A DNA stretch of 64,000 bases, from contig NZ_CP127409.1 in NCBI RefSeq assembly GCF_030291135.1, positions 124,001 to 188,000 on the forward strand, given 5' to 3'. The DNA is from Rhodanobacter thiooxydans (lineage in GTDB: Bacteria; Pseudomonadota; Gammaproteobacteria; Xanthomonadales; Rhodanobacteraceae). Made by a program: the position numbers and the translations under genes. The notes below the pieces were generated by a model. It searched no databases. It saw only the letters and a list, made by a program, of their open reading frames with translations, and was not told the DNA's origin. Within the stretch, counting starts at the first letter, position 1. Every line of letters begins with the position of its first letter. Of the stretch, positions 1 through 8,403 are shown piece by piece.

Positions 1-423
1 CGCGATCAGCACCGGCTGGGGTTGCGGCGGGGTCTGCTGCAGGTAGAACAGCGTGCCGCCGGCCAGCATCGGGCCGGAGCGTGTGGTCGAGGTGATCGCC
101 AGCTGCTGCACCCGCGCGGTGAGCGCCTTGCCCTGCGGCATCGCGGCCATGGCCGCCTCGGTGTACGCATTCTGCGCGGTTATCCATTGCCGCACCGCCG
201 GGTCGGCGGGGTTCTCCAGCCAGCGGTACGGATCGGCGACGCTGACGCCGTGGAACTCGCTGGACGCGGCCTGCCGCGGCGTGGGCGGGGGCAACGGCTG
301 CGATTCGCCGATCAGCGCCAGCTCGCGCGGCGGCTTCGTCGACGGATTCACGGGCGGCAGCTGGGCTGCGATGGTGGCGCCGGCGGCGAGCAGCAGGGTG
401 GCGGCGAGAGGCGCGAGGCGCAT
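1..423 (-). CDS. prolyl oligopeptidase family protein (S9A), N-terminal part
   Basis: This reading frame starts at an ATG at 423 and runs off the left window edge without a stop, giving 141 codons. The first 20 residues (MRLAPLAATLLLAAGATIAA) look like a signal peptide. The segment DPYRWLENPADPAVRQWI at about residues 66-83 matches the start of the seven-bladed propeller of S9A prolyl oligopeptidases, where D-P-Y-R-W-L-E is a hallmark. The enzyme would cut short peptides after proline, probably in the periplasm. The catalytic Ser/Asp/His domain lies outside the window, so activity cannot be judged. It is transcribed divergently from the S9 peptidase at 571, with about 150 bases between them. 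The family assignment is firm, but the full length is unknown. Confidence 0.85.
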   Translation of the reverse strand, partial: MRLAPLAATLLLAAGATIAAQLPPVNPSTKPPRELALIGESQPLPPPTPRQAASSEFHGVSVADPYRWLENPADPAVRQWITAQNAYTEAAMAAMPQGKALTARVQQLAITSTTRSGPMLAGGTLFYLQQTPPQPQPVLIA

Positions 424-570
424 GGCGAAGGTTCCATGGGAGGACGTGGCAGCGAGCAGAGTAGCAACGCGTCGCCGCCGCTGCAGCCGCCGGCCGCTGA
501 CTTTCGGCAGGGGTGGCGGCGGATCGCCGGCGCGCTCGGCTATGCTGGCTTTTTTGCCCGGGAAGAATCC

Positions 571-3012
571 ATGCGTCGATTGCTGCTGGCTACCCTTGTC
601 GCCTTCACCGCCGCGCCGCTGGCAGCGCTCGCCACGCCGGCATCGACGCCGCTCAACCTGGACACCGTGATGGCCAACCCCGACTGGATCGGCCAGGCGG
701 TGGAGTCGCCGTACTGGAGCGTGGACGGTCGCAGCCTGTACTACTTGCTCAAGCGCGACGGCAGCCCGCTGCGCGACCTGTATCGGGTCGACCCGGCGAC
801 GGGGCACGGCACGAAGCTCGACCCGGCCGCGCTGGCGCAGGCCGACGGCCCGGCGGTGTTCGACCGCGCGCACCGGCACGCCGCCTTCATCCTGCACGGC
901 GACGTGTTCGTGATGGATCTGCAAAGCGGCCGGCGCAGCCAGCTCACCCGCACGCCGCAGGACGAATCCGCGCCGCGCTTTTCCGCCGATGGTCGCGCGC
1001 TGCAGTTCCGCGACGGCAATGACTGGTACAGCCACGACCTGGCCAGCGGCGTCACCTCGCCCGCGGCGGTGCTGAAATTCACCGACGACCCGCAGGCGAA
1101 GCAGCCCGACGCGCTGGGCGAGCGGCAGCTGGCATTGTTCAAGACATTGCGTCAGCTCAAGGCCGACAAGCAGGCGAAGCGCGACGAGGACCAGGCGCTG
1201 GCCGCCGCCGACCCGGGCCGCGCGCCGCTGCCGTTCTTTCTCGGCGACAAGATCACCCTGGTCGACAGCGAACTATCGCCGGATGGCCGCTGGCTGCTGC
1301 TGGTCACCGCGCCGAAAGGCTACGCCGCCGGCAAGGCGCCGACGCTCGCCCATTACGTCACCGACTCCGGCTACCTCGAACCGCAGGAAGCACGCGTGTA
1401 CGTGGGTCGCAACGATCCGGCGCCGCAGTCGCTGCTGCTGCTCGACCTGGCCGGCCACCAGTCGTACCCGCTGACCACCGACACGCTGCCCGGGATCAAG
1501 GACGATCCGCTGAAGGACCTGCGCGCCCGCGCTGTCGCCGCGCTGCAGAAGGCCGGCAAGGCCGACCAGGCCAAGGCGCTGAAGGCGCCGGAACGGCGCG
1601 CCGTGCGCATCATCGGCAGCGCCGAGGACGGCGGTGGCGGCGGCATCGTGTGGAGCGACGACGGTCGCCAGCTCGCCATCCAGCTGCGCGCGATCGACAA
1701 CAAGGACCGCTGGCTCACCAGCGTGGATTTCACCAAGCACGCGCTGGTGCCGCAGCAGCGGTTGACCGACCCGGCGTGGATCAACTGGAACTTCAACGAT
1801 TTCGGCTGGCTGAAAGACGGCCGCACGCTGTGGTACCTGAGCGAACAGACCGGCTGGTCGCAGCTCTACGTCAAGCCGCTCGACGGCAAGGCGAAGGCGC
1901 TCACCGCGGGCAAGTTCGAGGTGAGCCACCCGCAGCTCAGCGCGGACGGCCAGTGGTTCTACCTGCGCACGAACCAGGTGGCACCGTACAGCTACGACGT
2001 CTACCGCCTGCCGGTCACCGGCGGCGAGCTGGCGCGCGTGACGAACTACCAGGGCATGGACGACTTCGCGCTGTCGCCCGACGGCACGCAGCTCGCCGTG
2101 CTGCATTCCGCGCCGTACGTATTGTCGCAATTGGCCGTCCAGCCGTCCGCCGGCGGCACGCCGCGCGAATTGACCAGCACGATGAAGCCCGCGTTCACCG
2201 CGCACGACTGGATCGCGCCGAAGATCGTCGAGGTGAAGTCCTCGCACGGCGCGGGCAGCATCTACGCGAAGTACTACGGCCCGGCCAGCGAGGATGCATC
2301 GCCGAAGCCGGCGGTGATCTTCGTGCATGGTGCCGGCTACCTGCAGAACGTCACGCTGTCGTGGTCGAACTACTTCCGCGAGCAGATGTTCCACAACCTG
2401 CTGGTGCAGCAGGGCTACGTGGTGCTGGACATGGACTACCGCGCCTCCGAAGGCTACGGCCGCGCCTGGCGCACCGCGATCTACCGCCAGATGGGCCACC
2501 CGGAACTGGAGGACCTGCTCGACGGCAAGGCCTGGCTGGTGCAGAACCACCACGTCGATCCGCGCCGCGTGGGCATCTACGGCGGCAGCTACGGCGGCTT
2601 CATGACCGAGATGGCGCTGCTGCGTGCGCCCGGCGAATTCGCCGCCGGCGCCGCACTGCGCCCGGTCAGCGACTGGACGCTGTACAACCACGAATACACC
2701 TCGGACATCCTCAACGACCCGCAACTCGATCCGGAAGCGTTCAAGACCAGTTCGCCGATCGAGTACGCCGACAAGCTGCAGGACCCGCTGCTGATCCAGC
2801 ACGGCCTGATCGACGACAACGTGCTGGCCGAGGATTCGATCCGCCTGTACCAGCGCTTCATCGAACTGCACAAGAAGAACTTCTGGATGTCGCTGTATCC
2901 GCTGGAGCGCCACGGCTTCGTGCACGCCGATTCCTGGTACGACGAATACCGGCGCATCGATGAGCTGTTCGAGACGTACGTGAAGCCGGTGAAGGACGAG
3001 TCGGCGCACTGA
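571..3012 (+). CDS. S9 family peptidase (dipeptidyl-peptidase IV / acylaminoacyl-peptidase type)
   Basis: Secreted serine exopeptidase of 813 residues. A signal peptide (MRRLLLATLVAFTAAPLAALA) is followed by a WD40/PD40-like beta-propeller to about residue 540 and a C-terminal alpha/beta hydrolase domain. The nucleophile elbow GGSYGG puts Ser at 673. The HGLIDDNV motif gives Asp748 and ERHGF gives His781, so the catalytic triad is complete. The frame is open upstream back to base 22, but the ATG at 571 is the only start that opens with a signal peptide, and the upstream part overlaps the divergent gene. The product should remove dipeptides or acylated residues from peptides in the periplasm. 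Nothing looks damaged. Confidence 0.92.
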   Translation: MRRLLLATLVAFTAAPLAALATPASTPLNLDTVMANPDWIGQAVESPYWSVDGRSLYYLLKRDGSPLRDLYRVDPATGHGTKLDPAALAQADGPAVFDRAHRHAAFILHGDVFVMDLQSGRRSQLTRTPQDESAPRFSADGRALQFRDGNDWYSHDLASGVTSPAAVLKFTDDPQAKQPDALGERQLALFKTLRQLKADKQAKRDEDQALAAADPGRAPLPFFLGDKITLVDSELSPDGRWLLLVTAPKGYAAGKAPTLAHYVTDSGYLEPQEARVYVGRNDPAPQSLLLLDLAGHQSYPLTTDTLPGIKDDPLKDLRARAVAALQKAGKADQAKALKAPERRAVRIIGSAEDGGGGGIVWSDDGRQLAIQLRAIDNKDRWLTSVDFTKHALVPQQRLTDPAWINWNFNDFGWLKDGRTLWYLSEQTGWSQLYVKPLDGKAKALTAGKFEVSHPQLSADGQWFYLRTNQVAPYSYDVYRLPVTGGELARVTNYQGMDDFALSPDGTQLAVLHSAPYVLSQLAVQPSAGGTPRELTSTMKPAFTAHDWIAPKIVEVKSSHGAGSIYAKYYGPASEDASPKPAVIFVHGAGYLQNVTLSWSNYFREQMFHNLLVQQGYVVLDMDYRASEGYGRAWRTAIYRQMGHPELEDLLDGKAWLVQNHHVDPRRVGIYGGSYGGFMTEMALLRAPGEFAAGAALRPVSDWTLYNHEYTSDILNDPQLDPEAFKTSSPIEYADKLQDPLLIQHGLIDDNVLAEDSIRLYQRFIELHKKNFWMSLYPLERHGFVHADSWYDEYRRIDELFETYVKPVKDESAH

Positions 3013-3138
3013 TCGGGCGTCATTGCCCGTCGTGCTGATGTCGTGAGGCATGCGGGCCGGTGCACGCGGCCCGCAAAAAAGCGTCATGGCTGGTGTGGGC
3101 AGGAAGGAACTACCGATGACGAAAGGACGCATCGACGC

Positions 3139-3732
3139 ATGAATCTTGCGCTGTTCGATTTCGACGGCACCATCACCACCCGCGAGATGTTTGCCGACTT
3201 CATGCATTTCGCGGTGACGCCGCGGCGGCTGGCCGCCGGCAAGTGGCTGCTGGCGCCGGTGGTGATCGGCTACAAGCTCGGCCTGGTTTCCAGCAACGCG
3301 ATTCGCTCGCACGTGGTGCGCTTCGGTTTTCGCGACGAGCCCATGGCGCGACTGGATGACGCGGGGGAGCGGTTTGCGCGCGAGGTGCTGCCCGGCGTGT
3401 TGCGCGAACAGGCGATGGAACGCATCGCCTGGCACAAGGCGCAGGGTGACGTGGTGGTAGTCGTCTCCGGCGGGCTTGACGCCTATCTGCAGCACTGGTG
3501 CCGCCGGCACGGGCTGGCGCTGATCTGCTCGGAGCTGGAAGTGGTCGATGGCCGCTGCAGCGGTCGCTATCGTGGAAGCCAGTGCGTGGGCGCCGAGAAG
3601 CCACGGCGGGTGCTGCAACAGTACGACCCCGGCGACTTCGACTGCGTATACGCCTACGGCGACACCAGCGAGGATCTTGACCTGCTGGACATCGCCGACC
3701 GACGGTACTTCAACTGGCAGGAAGTGGCCTGA
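3139..3732 (+). CDS. HAD-IB family hydrolase (phosphoserine-phosphatase-like)
   Basis: Cytoplasmic phosphatase of 197 residues in HAD subfamily IB. Motif I DFDGT supplies Asp7 and Asp9, motif II is VVSGG, motif III carries a Lys in EKPRRVL, and motif IV is YGDTSEDLDLLD. All motifs of a Mg-dependent phosphoaspartate mechanism are therefore present. The ATG at 3139 was chosen because the hydrophobic beta strand leading into motif I begins directly after it; the 32 codons before it look non-homologous. The closest described relatives are CicA/SerB-like phosphatases, but the substrate cannot be read from sequence. It follows the S9 peptidase by 126 bases and is probably transcribed separately. 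It converges on the secreted protein gene at 3799. Confidence 0.85.
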   Translation: MNLALFDFDGTITTREMFADFMHFAVTPRRLAAGKWLLAPVVIGYKLGLVSSNAIRSHVVRFGFRDEPMARLDDAGERFAREVLPGVLREQAMERIAWHKAQGDVVVVVSGGLDAYLQHWCRRHGLALICSELEVVDGRCSGRYRGSQCVGAEKPRRVLQQYDPGDFDCVYAYGDTSEDLDLLDIADRRYFNWQEVA

Positions 3733-3798
3733 GCCATCGGGCACCCCGCGTCAGGTACAGCGCAGGGTGCCCGGGACAGTGTTGTCGGACGAACTGGC

Positions 3799-4434
3799 TC
3801 AGTGCAGCGAAGCCAGCTTCACGCCCTTCGCCTTCAGCGCCTGCGCCACGTCGTACATCGCCTGGTTGAGGATCTTGTGGGTGTTTTCGTCGGCGCCATG
3901 GCCGAACTTCGCGTCGATGTCCTGCATCACCTGCACGTGGATGCCATGCGACAGGGCCTTGTCGAACAGATAGCCCGACCACCAGGTGCCGTCGGCGGTG
4001 GTGCCGGCGGTCACCAGCGTGCTGGCCAGCTTGGCGCCCTTCAGGTCGGCCGGCGCTGCTGGCAGTTTCACGCCCGCTTCGGTGGCGCGCTTCAGGCCGT
4101 CATTGACGGCGAAGGTCATGCCGGCGATGAAGTTGTCGGTGGCGGTCTTGCCGTACTGCTTGGTGAGCTTGGCCACTTCGGCGTTGACGGTGTCTTGGCC
4201 CAGCATCGAAACCAGCGCCGTGGCGAAGTCGAAGTGGCTGGCGCCACCACCGGCCTCGACCAGGGCGGCGGTGACGTTCAGCGCGGGCGCACCGCTGTAG
4301 GTGACGCCGCCGAACCAGTTCATCTGCGAGGCGTACATGCTGTGCGCGGGGGTGGCCGGGGCTTGCTGCGCCTGCACGGCGGTGATGCCGCCGAAGGCGA
4401 GCGCAAGGGCGAGGGCGAAGACAGTCTTGTTCAT
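3799..4434 (-). CDS. secreted protein of unknown function
   Basis: Protein of 211 residues that I do not recognise. The start at 4434 is set by an AGGAG-type ribosome site about eight bases upstream and by a good signal peptide (MNKTVFALALALAFGG..VQA, cleavage near residue 21). The mature part is Ala-rich and probably helical. It has segments such as GGASHFDFATALVSMLG and FIAGMTFAVNDGLKRA and no cysteine, lipobox or membrane segment after the signal. It is likely a soluble periplasmic or exported protein. The neighbours (HAD phosphatase and folE) run on the other strand and say nothing about its role. Codon use is like the rest of the window, so it appears to be resident rather than recently acquired. 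Confidence 0.75.
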   Translation of the reverse strand: MNKTVFALALALAFGGITAVQAQQAPATPAHSMYASQMNWFGGVTYSGAPALNVTAALVEAGGGASHFDFATALVSMLGQDTVNAEVAKLTKQYGKTATDNFIAGMTFAVNDGLKRATEAGVKLPAAPADLKGAKLASTLVTAGTTADGTWWSGYLFDKALSHGIHVQVMQDIDAKFGHGADENTHKILNQAMYDVAQALKAKGVKLASLH

Positions 4435-4609
4435 GGTGATCACTCCTTCAGATGGGTAGCGCCAGCGAGCGGATGCGCGTTGTAGACGTACCGGTGCGCA
4501 TGGGATGCGATCAGCCCGCGAGAGGTTCCGGGTAAATCGGCGGCGCCGGCGGGAACCTCGGACACCGCCAGCTCATCCGATGCTTGACCACCACCAGAGA
4601 AGCTCTCCG

Positions 4610-5233
4610 ATGCTCGATCTCGACCAGGCTTTTGCCCAGCCCGCCGTGCTGCCCGCCGCGGCCGAAACCCCGCAGCCGACCCGCGCCGAGGCCGAGGCGG
4701 CGGTGCGCACGCTGATCCGCTGGGCCGGCGATGACCCCGCGCGCGAAGGCCTGCTGGCCACCCCGGCGCGCGTGGTGCGTGCGTACGAGGAATGGTTCGC
4801 CGGCTACCGGCAGGACCCGGCCAGCCTGCTCAGCCGTACCTTCGGCGAAGTCGGCGGCTACGACGAGCTGGTCATCCTGCGCGACATTCCGCTGCAGTCG
4901 ACTTGCGAACACCACCTGGCGGCGATCCGCGGCGTGGTGCACATCGCCTACCTGCCGAACCAGCGCGTGGTCGGCATCTCCAAGCTGGCGCGGCTGGTCG
5001 AGGCGTTCGGCCGGCGCCTGCAGATCCAGGAGCGGCTCACCGTGGAGATCGCCGACACGCTGGCCAAGGTGCTGCAGCCGCGTGGCGTGGCGGTGATCGT
5101 CGAGGCAAGCCACGAGTGCCTGTCCTCGCGCGGCGTGCGCCTGCACGGGGTGTCGATGCAGACCCGGCGCCTGCTCGGCGAATTCGCGCATGAACCGCGG
5201 CGGCAGGAGATCCTGGCGACACTAGCCGGCTGA
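4610..5233 (+). CDS. folE: GTP cyclohydrolase I
   Basis: Converts GTP to 7,8-dihydroneopterin triphosphate, the first step of tetrahydrofolate synthesis, as a cytoplasmic homodecamer. The protein has 207 residues, normal for the family. The zinc ligands are visible as STCEHH (Cys99 and His102) and HECLSSRGV (Cys170); their spacing of 71 residues between the cysteines equals that of the E. coli enzyme. GISKLARLVEAF and QERLT are also typical. Two in-frame ATGs with near-identical contexts (tccgATGCT) lie at 4580 and 4610. The second was chosen because a purine-rich AGAGAAG lies before it. The gene stands alone and ends in the first hairpin of the array that follows. Confidence 0.93.
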   Translation: MLDLDQAFAQPAVLPAAAETPQPTRAEAEAAVRTLIRWAGDDPAREGLLATPARVVRAYEEWFAGYRQDPASLLSRTFGEVGGYDELVILRDIPLQSTCEHHLAAIRGVVHIAYLPNQRVVGISKLARLVEAFGRRLQIQERLTVEIADTLAKVLQPRGVAVIVEASHECLSSRGVRLHGVSMQTRRLLGEFAHEPRRQEILATLAG

Positions 5234-5374
5234 GAGGTTGTGGCCATTCAACCTCTCAGGCCGGCCAGGGATGGCCGGTCGCGGATCGGGCACGCAAGTG
5301 CCTGATTCGCGTGAGCGAGTCCGGGCGTGTACCGGACTCGCGATAGAAGAAAACCACAGGAAGTGGTTTTCTTC
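5230..5374 (+). repeat. array of five consecutive perfect or near-perfect hairpins
   Basis: Five stem-loops lie almost back to back in the 207 bases between folE and the sigma-factor gene. H1 has arms 5230-5240 and 5249-5259 (11 bp, overlapping the folE stop). H2 has arms 5261-5266 and 5273-5278 (6 bp, loop AGGGAT). H3 has arms 5281-5293 and 5298-5310 (13 bp with two G-T pairs, GCAA tetraloop). H4 has arms 5315-5324 and 5332-5341 (10 bp). H5 has arms 5346-5357 and 5363-5374 (12 bp, loop AGGAA). Gaps between helices are only 1-4 bases. None has a following U-run, so these are not ordinary terminators. As RNA this would be a rigid chain of helices in the sigma-factor leader or the folE 3' end. 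Function is unknown. Confidence 0.8.
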
Positions 5375-5440
5375 ACGGGCGCTGACCCGGGAACCTCAAG
5401 TCGCCCCAATGCATCGGATCAGGTGTAAAAGGAGAAAACC

Positions 5441-6142
5441 ATGTCAGCCCATGCCCATGTTTCACCCGTCGATGTCGCCGCGCTGGACGATCACGCGCTG
5501 GTGGCGCTGGTCCGCGACGGTCATCGCGAGGCGTTCCGCCACATCATGCAGCGCTGCAACCAGCGGCTGTTCCGCGTGGCGCGTGCCGTGCTCGGCGAGG
5601 ATTCGGAAGCGGAAGACGTGCTGCAGGAATCGTATATGCGTGCCTATCACAAGCTGGATTCGTTTCGAGGCGACTCGACCCTGTTGACCTGGCTGACCAG
5701 CATCGTGCTGAACGAGGCGCGCGGGCGCCTGCGCAAACGGCACGCCATGGTCGGCCTGGAGCAGGTCGACGCGGCGGTGGACGATAGCCACCAGGTCATC
5801 CAGTTCCCCTCGAAGTTCGGCAGCGAGGATCCGGCCGTCGCGGCCGCCCGCAGCCAGATCCGCCACCTGCTCGAACACGCCATCGATGAACTGCCGCCGG
5901 CATTCCGCACCGTCTACATGATGCGCGAGGTGGAGGAGTGCTCGGTCGAGGAAACCGCCCACCTGCTGGCGATCAAGCCGGAGACGGTGAAAACGCGCCT
6001 GTATCGCGCGCGCCGGTTGTTGCGCACGTCGCTGCACGGCAGCCTGGCCGAAACGATGAGCGGGGCGTTCCCGTTCATGGGCCAGCGTTGCGCCCGCGTC
6101 ACCGACGCGGTGATGGCGCGGCTGGATGCCGAAACGGTGTAA
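5441..6142 (+). CDS. RNA polymerase sigma factor, ECF (sigma-70) family
   Basis: Directs RNA polymerase to alternative promoters. The protein has 233 residues. Sigma region 2 spans about residues 25-100, including the segment EDSEAEDVLQESYMRAYHKL and the WL motif of region 2.4. Region 4 spans about 147-197 (ELPPAFRTVYMMREVEE, then the helix-turn-helix around VEETAHLLAIKPETVKTRLYRARR). The C-terminal tail (FPFMGQRCARVTDAVMARL) extends past region 4 and carries a cysteine. The start has a strong GGAG eight bases upstream. No anti-sigma gene follows: the next gene converges from the other strand nine bases away, so control must come from elsewhere. The leader contains the hairpin array. Confidence 0.9.
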   Translation: MSAHAHVSPVDVAALDDHALVALVRDGHREAFRHIMQRCNQRLFRVARAVLGEDSEAEDVLQESYMRAYHKLDSFRGDSTLLTWLTSIVLNEARGRLRKRHAMVGLEQVDAAVDDSHQVIQFPSKFGSEDPAVAAARSQIRHLLEHAIDELPPAFRTVYMMREVEECSVEETAHLLAIKPETVKTRLYRARRLLRTSLHGSLAETMSGAFPFMGQRCARVTDAVMARLDAETV

Positions 6143-6151
6143 GGCGTTTTT

Positions 6152-6784
6152 TCAGGCGGCGCGGTGGCGCCGCAGCCAGTTCGCCGCCAGCAGCAGCCAC
6201 GCCAGGATCAGCGCGATCACCAGTCGCTGCTCCAGTCCGCGCGGCATGCCGTGCCACAGCGCGTCTGTCCAGATTCCCGCAAAGCCGGCCAGCGCCAGCG
6301 CGAACGCCGGCGCGAAGCGCGGACGCCAGTGCGGATCGGTACGCAGCCACCACGACTGCAGCAGCATCGCCACGCTGACGCACAGGAACGCCGTCTGCGC
6401 CGCGATGCCGTGCACGAAGCCTTCCAGCGTGGGCGCGTGGCCGGGCAGGTTGCTGTGTGCCAGCGCGGTCACGCACAGGCCGGCACCGGCGCAGACGAAC
6501 AGCAGCCATGGCGCCGCGCTGCGGTACCCATGCCGCAACGCGACGTAGTAACCCGCGCCCAGCGAGGCCAGTGCGAGCGCCAGCACGACGTATGCCGCCT
6601 GCAGCCAGTGGCCGTAGGCGTCCAGCAGGTAGAAGCTGAGCGGCGCGTGCATCCAGTCCAGGTCGTTGCGCAGTACCTGCACGGCCACGGCGACGATGCC
6701 GAAGAGCAGCAGGCCGACCAGCGCAAGGTGGCCGAGCGTGCGGCTGGTCGCGGCGTTCGGTCGGGTGGATTCTGGGTTGTGCAT
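6152..6784 (-). CDS. DUF998 family membrane protein
   Basis: Integral inner-membrane protein of 210 residues with about six hydrophobic helices. These include LALVGLLLFGIVAVAVQVL near residue 25, AAYVVLALALASLGAGYYVA near 65 and LVIALILAWLLLAANWL at the C-terminus. The spacing and the motif around FPxG-like loops (NLPGHAPTLEGFVHG) fit the DUF998 family, whose function is not established. It starts at 6784, 44 bases after the stop of the TlpA-like gene on the same strand, so the two are probably cotranscribed at the 3' end of the eda unit. It converges with the sigma-factor gene. The family call is by pattern only. Confidence 0.7.
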   Translation of the reverse strand: MHNPESTRPNAATSRTLGHLALVGLLLFGIVAVAVQVLRNDLDWMHAPLSFYLLDAYGHWLQAAYVVLALALASLGAGYYVALRHGYRSAAPWLLFVCAGAGLCVTALAHSNLPGHAPTLEGFVHGIAAQTAFLCVSVAMLLQSWWLRTDPHWRPRFAPAFALALAGFAGIWTDALWHGMPRGLEQRLVIALILAWLLLAANWLRRHRAA

Positions 6785-6828
6785 GGACCATGTCAGCAGA
6801 TGGCGGTGGAGTCGCTCGCGGGGTGCGG

Positions 6829-7692
6829 TCAGCGCGGCGCCGGCGCGGTGGGTGGCTGGATCCGCTGCAGCCGTTCGGCCAGCGTGGCGCGCGACAGCTC
6901 GCCGATGTGCATGTCGCGCAGGCGACCGTCGGCATCGAGGAACAAGGTGGTCGGGTAGCCGCGGGCGTTGTAGTGGTTCGACAGCTGCAGGTTGCCGTCG
7001 ATCAGCACGTGCTGCAGCGCCAGCCGCTGCACCTGCATGAAGTGCTTCACCGCCGCCGCCGATTCGCCCTGGTCGGCGAACACGAAGCGGATCTGCGGCG
7101 TCGCTTGCTGCGCCTCGGCCAGCACCGGCATCTCGCGTCGGCACGGCCCGCACCAGGTGGCCCACAGGTTGATCACGGTGGGCTGGCCGCGCAGCGTTTG
7201 CAGCGGCACCTCGCGCCCGTCCAGGTCGCTCAGCACGAGGGCCGGCAAGCCGGGATGGGTGGTTGTGGTCAGCTTGTACGCGACCAGTCCCGCGAAGGCC
7301 CAGGCCATGACGCCGACCGCCACGCCGGCAGCCAGTGGTCGTCGCAGCGGTGGCCGGCGCCAGCCGATCGCCGCCGCTGCCGCCAGCAGCCCGAGCACGC
7401 CGACGATCGGGTCGAAGCCGTGGTCGCGGATGTTCAGGATGCTCAGTGGCTGCTGCATGTACTGCGGCCACCAGCCGGCCACGTAGGCGGCGCGCGCGGC
7501 GAGCAGGCCGATGCCGAGTGCCAGGTACAGCGCGTTGCCGGCGTCGGCATGACCGCGCCGATGCAGGAAGCCCGCGCTGGCGAGCGCGGCGATGACGCCG
7601 AACAGCAAGGCCAGCAGGCCGGACGAGAGCGCGAGCGGTCCGATGTTCAAGTAGTCAGTCCTGGCCTGGCCCGCCGCGGGATCGGCGGGCAT
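6829..7692 (-). CDS. membrane-anchored TlpA/ResA-like thiol-disulfide oxidoreductase
   Basis: Protein of 287 residues with two parts. Residues 15-135 hold four hydrophobic helices resembling an Lgt/DsbD-like membrane module. From about residue 145 there is a thioredoxin fold with the active site WATWCGPCRRE (Cys181, Cys184) and the cis-proline segment RGYPTTLFLD. It would reduce disulfides outside the cytoplasmic membrane, as in cytochrome c maturation or envelope redox control. The membrane module may pass electrons or act only as an anchor. Its start lies 22 bases after the eda stop on the same strand, so it is probably transcribed with the Entner-Doudoroff genes. No cytochrome-maturation genes are nearby, so the partner is unknown. 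Confidence 0.82.
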   Translation of the reverse strand: MPADPAAGQARTDYLNIGPLALSSGLLALLFGVIAALASAGFLHRRGHADAGNALYLALGIGLLAARAAYVAGWWPQYMQQPLSILNIRDHGFDPIVGVLGLLAAAAAIGWRRPPLRRPLAAGVAVGVMAWAFAGLVAYKLTTTTHPGLPALVLSDLDGREVPLQTLRGQPTVINLWATWCGPCRREMPVLAEAQQATPQIRFVFADQGESAAAVKHFMQVQRLALQHVLIDGNLQLSNHYNARGYPTTLFLDADGRLRDMHIGELSRATLAERLQRIQPPTAPAPR

Positions 7693-7714
7693 ATGCAGCA
7701 GGGCACCTTACCCG

Positions 7715-8383
7715 TTATCGCGCGGGCGGTGGGTTTCCGCGCAAGCCGGCCGCCTCGCGCGCCAGCCGTTCGATGCCAGCCCAGTCGCCGCTGGCGAGCT
7801 TGTCGGCGGGCGTGAGCCAGGAGCCGCCCACGCATAGCACATTCGGCAGGGCGAGGAAATCAGGCGCGCTGCTCAGGCTGATGCCGCCGGTGGGGCAGAA
7901 GCGGATCTGCGGCAGCGGACTGGCCCAGGCGCCGAGCAGTTTGGTGCCGCCGGCCGGTACCGCCGGGAAGAACTTCAGGTGGCGGTAGCCGCGTTCGAGC
8001 AGCGCCATCGCCTCGCTGGCGGTGGCCACGCCCGGCAACAGCGGCAGTGCGCTGTCGTCGGCGGCGTCGAGCAGGCGCGGCGAGGTGCCGGGCGACACGG
8101 CAAAGCGCGCACCGGCCTGCTGCGCGGCTTCGAGGTCGCGTGCAGTCAGCGCGGTGCCGCAGCCGACCATCGCGCCTTCCACTTCGGCGGCGATCGCGCG
8201 GATCGCGTCCAGCGCTGCCGGCGTGCGCAGGGTGACCTCGATCGTCGGGATGCCGCCGGCGACCAGCGCACGCGCCATCGGCACGGCGTTGCGGGCGTCC
8301 TCGATGATCACCACCGGGATCACCGGCGCCAGCCGCATCAGGGTTTCGACTTGCTGCTGCTTTGCTTTGATGGAGGTGGTCAC
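7715..8383 (-). CDS. eda: 2-dehydro-3-deoxy-6-phosphogluconate (KDPG) aldolase
   Basis: Splits KDPG into pyruvate and glyceraldehyde-3-phosphate, the last step of the Entner-Doudoroff route. The protein has 222 residues. Class I aldolase residues are all present: Glu49 in PTIEVTLRT, Arg53, and the Schiff-base Lys137 in HLKFFPA, each offset by four from the E. coli enzyme. The phosphate-binding FCPTGGIS follows. Translation starts with GTG at 8383, preceded by CCGGAG seven bases upstream. It lies downstream of edd on the same strand, separated by a copy of the dispersed palindromic repeat. That repeat could act as an mRNA-stabilising or partially terminating structure between edd and eda. Confidence 0.95.
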   Translation of the reverse strand: MTTSIKAKQQQVETLMRLAPVIPVVIIEDARNAVPMARALVAGGIPTIEVTLRTPAALDAIRAIAAEVEGAMVGCGTALTARDLEAAQQAGARFAVSPGTSPRLLDAADDSALPLLPGVATASEAMALLERGYRHLKFFPAVPAGGTKLLGAWASPLPQIRFCPTGGISLSSAPDFLALPNVLCVGGSWLTPADKLASGDWAGIERLAREAAGLRGNPPPAR

Positions 8384-8403
8384 GTAAGACTCCGGTTTTT
8401 GGA

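Noticed and set aside
22..570. Open frame extending the S9 peptidase upstream by 183 codons
   Set aside because: It overlaps the divergent prolyl-oligopeptidase gene and has low-complexity Arg/Gly-rich composition. The ATG at 571 opens a signal peptide.
1273..3744. Minus-strand open frame of 823 codons opposite the S9 peptidase and HAD gene
   Set aside because: It spans two real plus-strand genes and their gap and has no family features.
5230..5374. CRISPR array
   Set aside because: The five hairpins have different sequences and almost no spacers, so they are not direct repeats.
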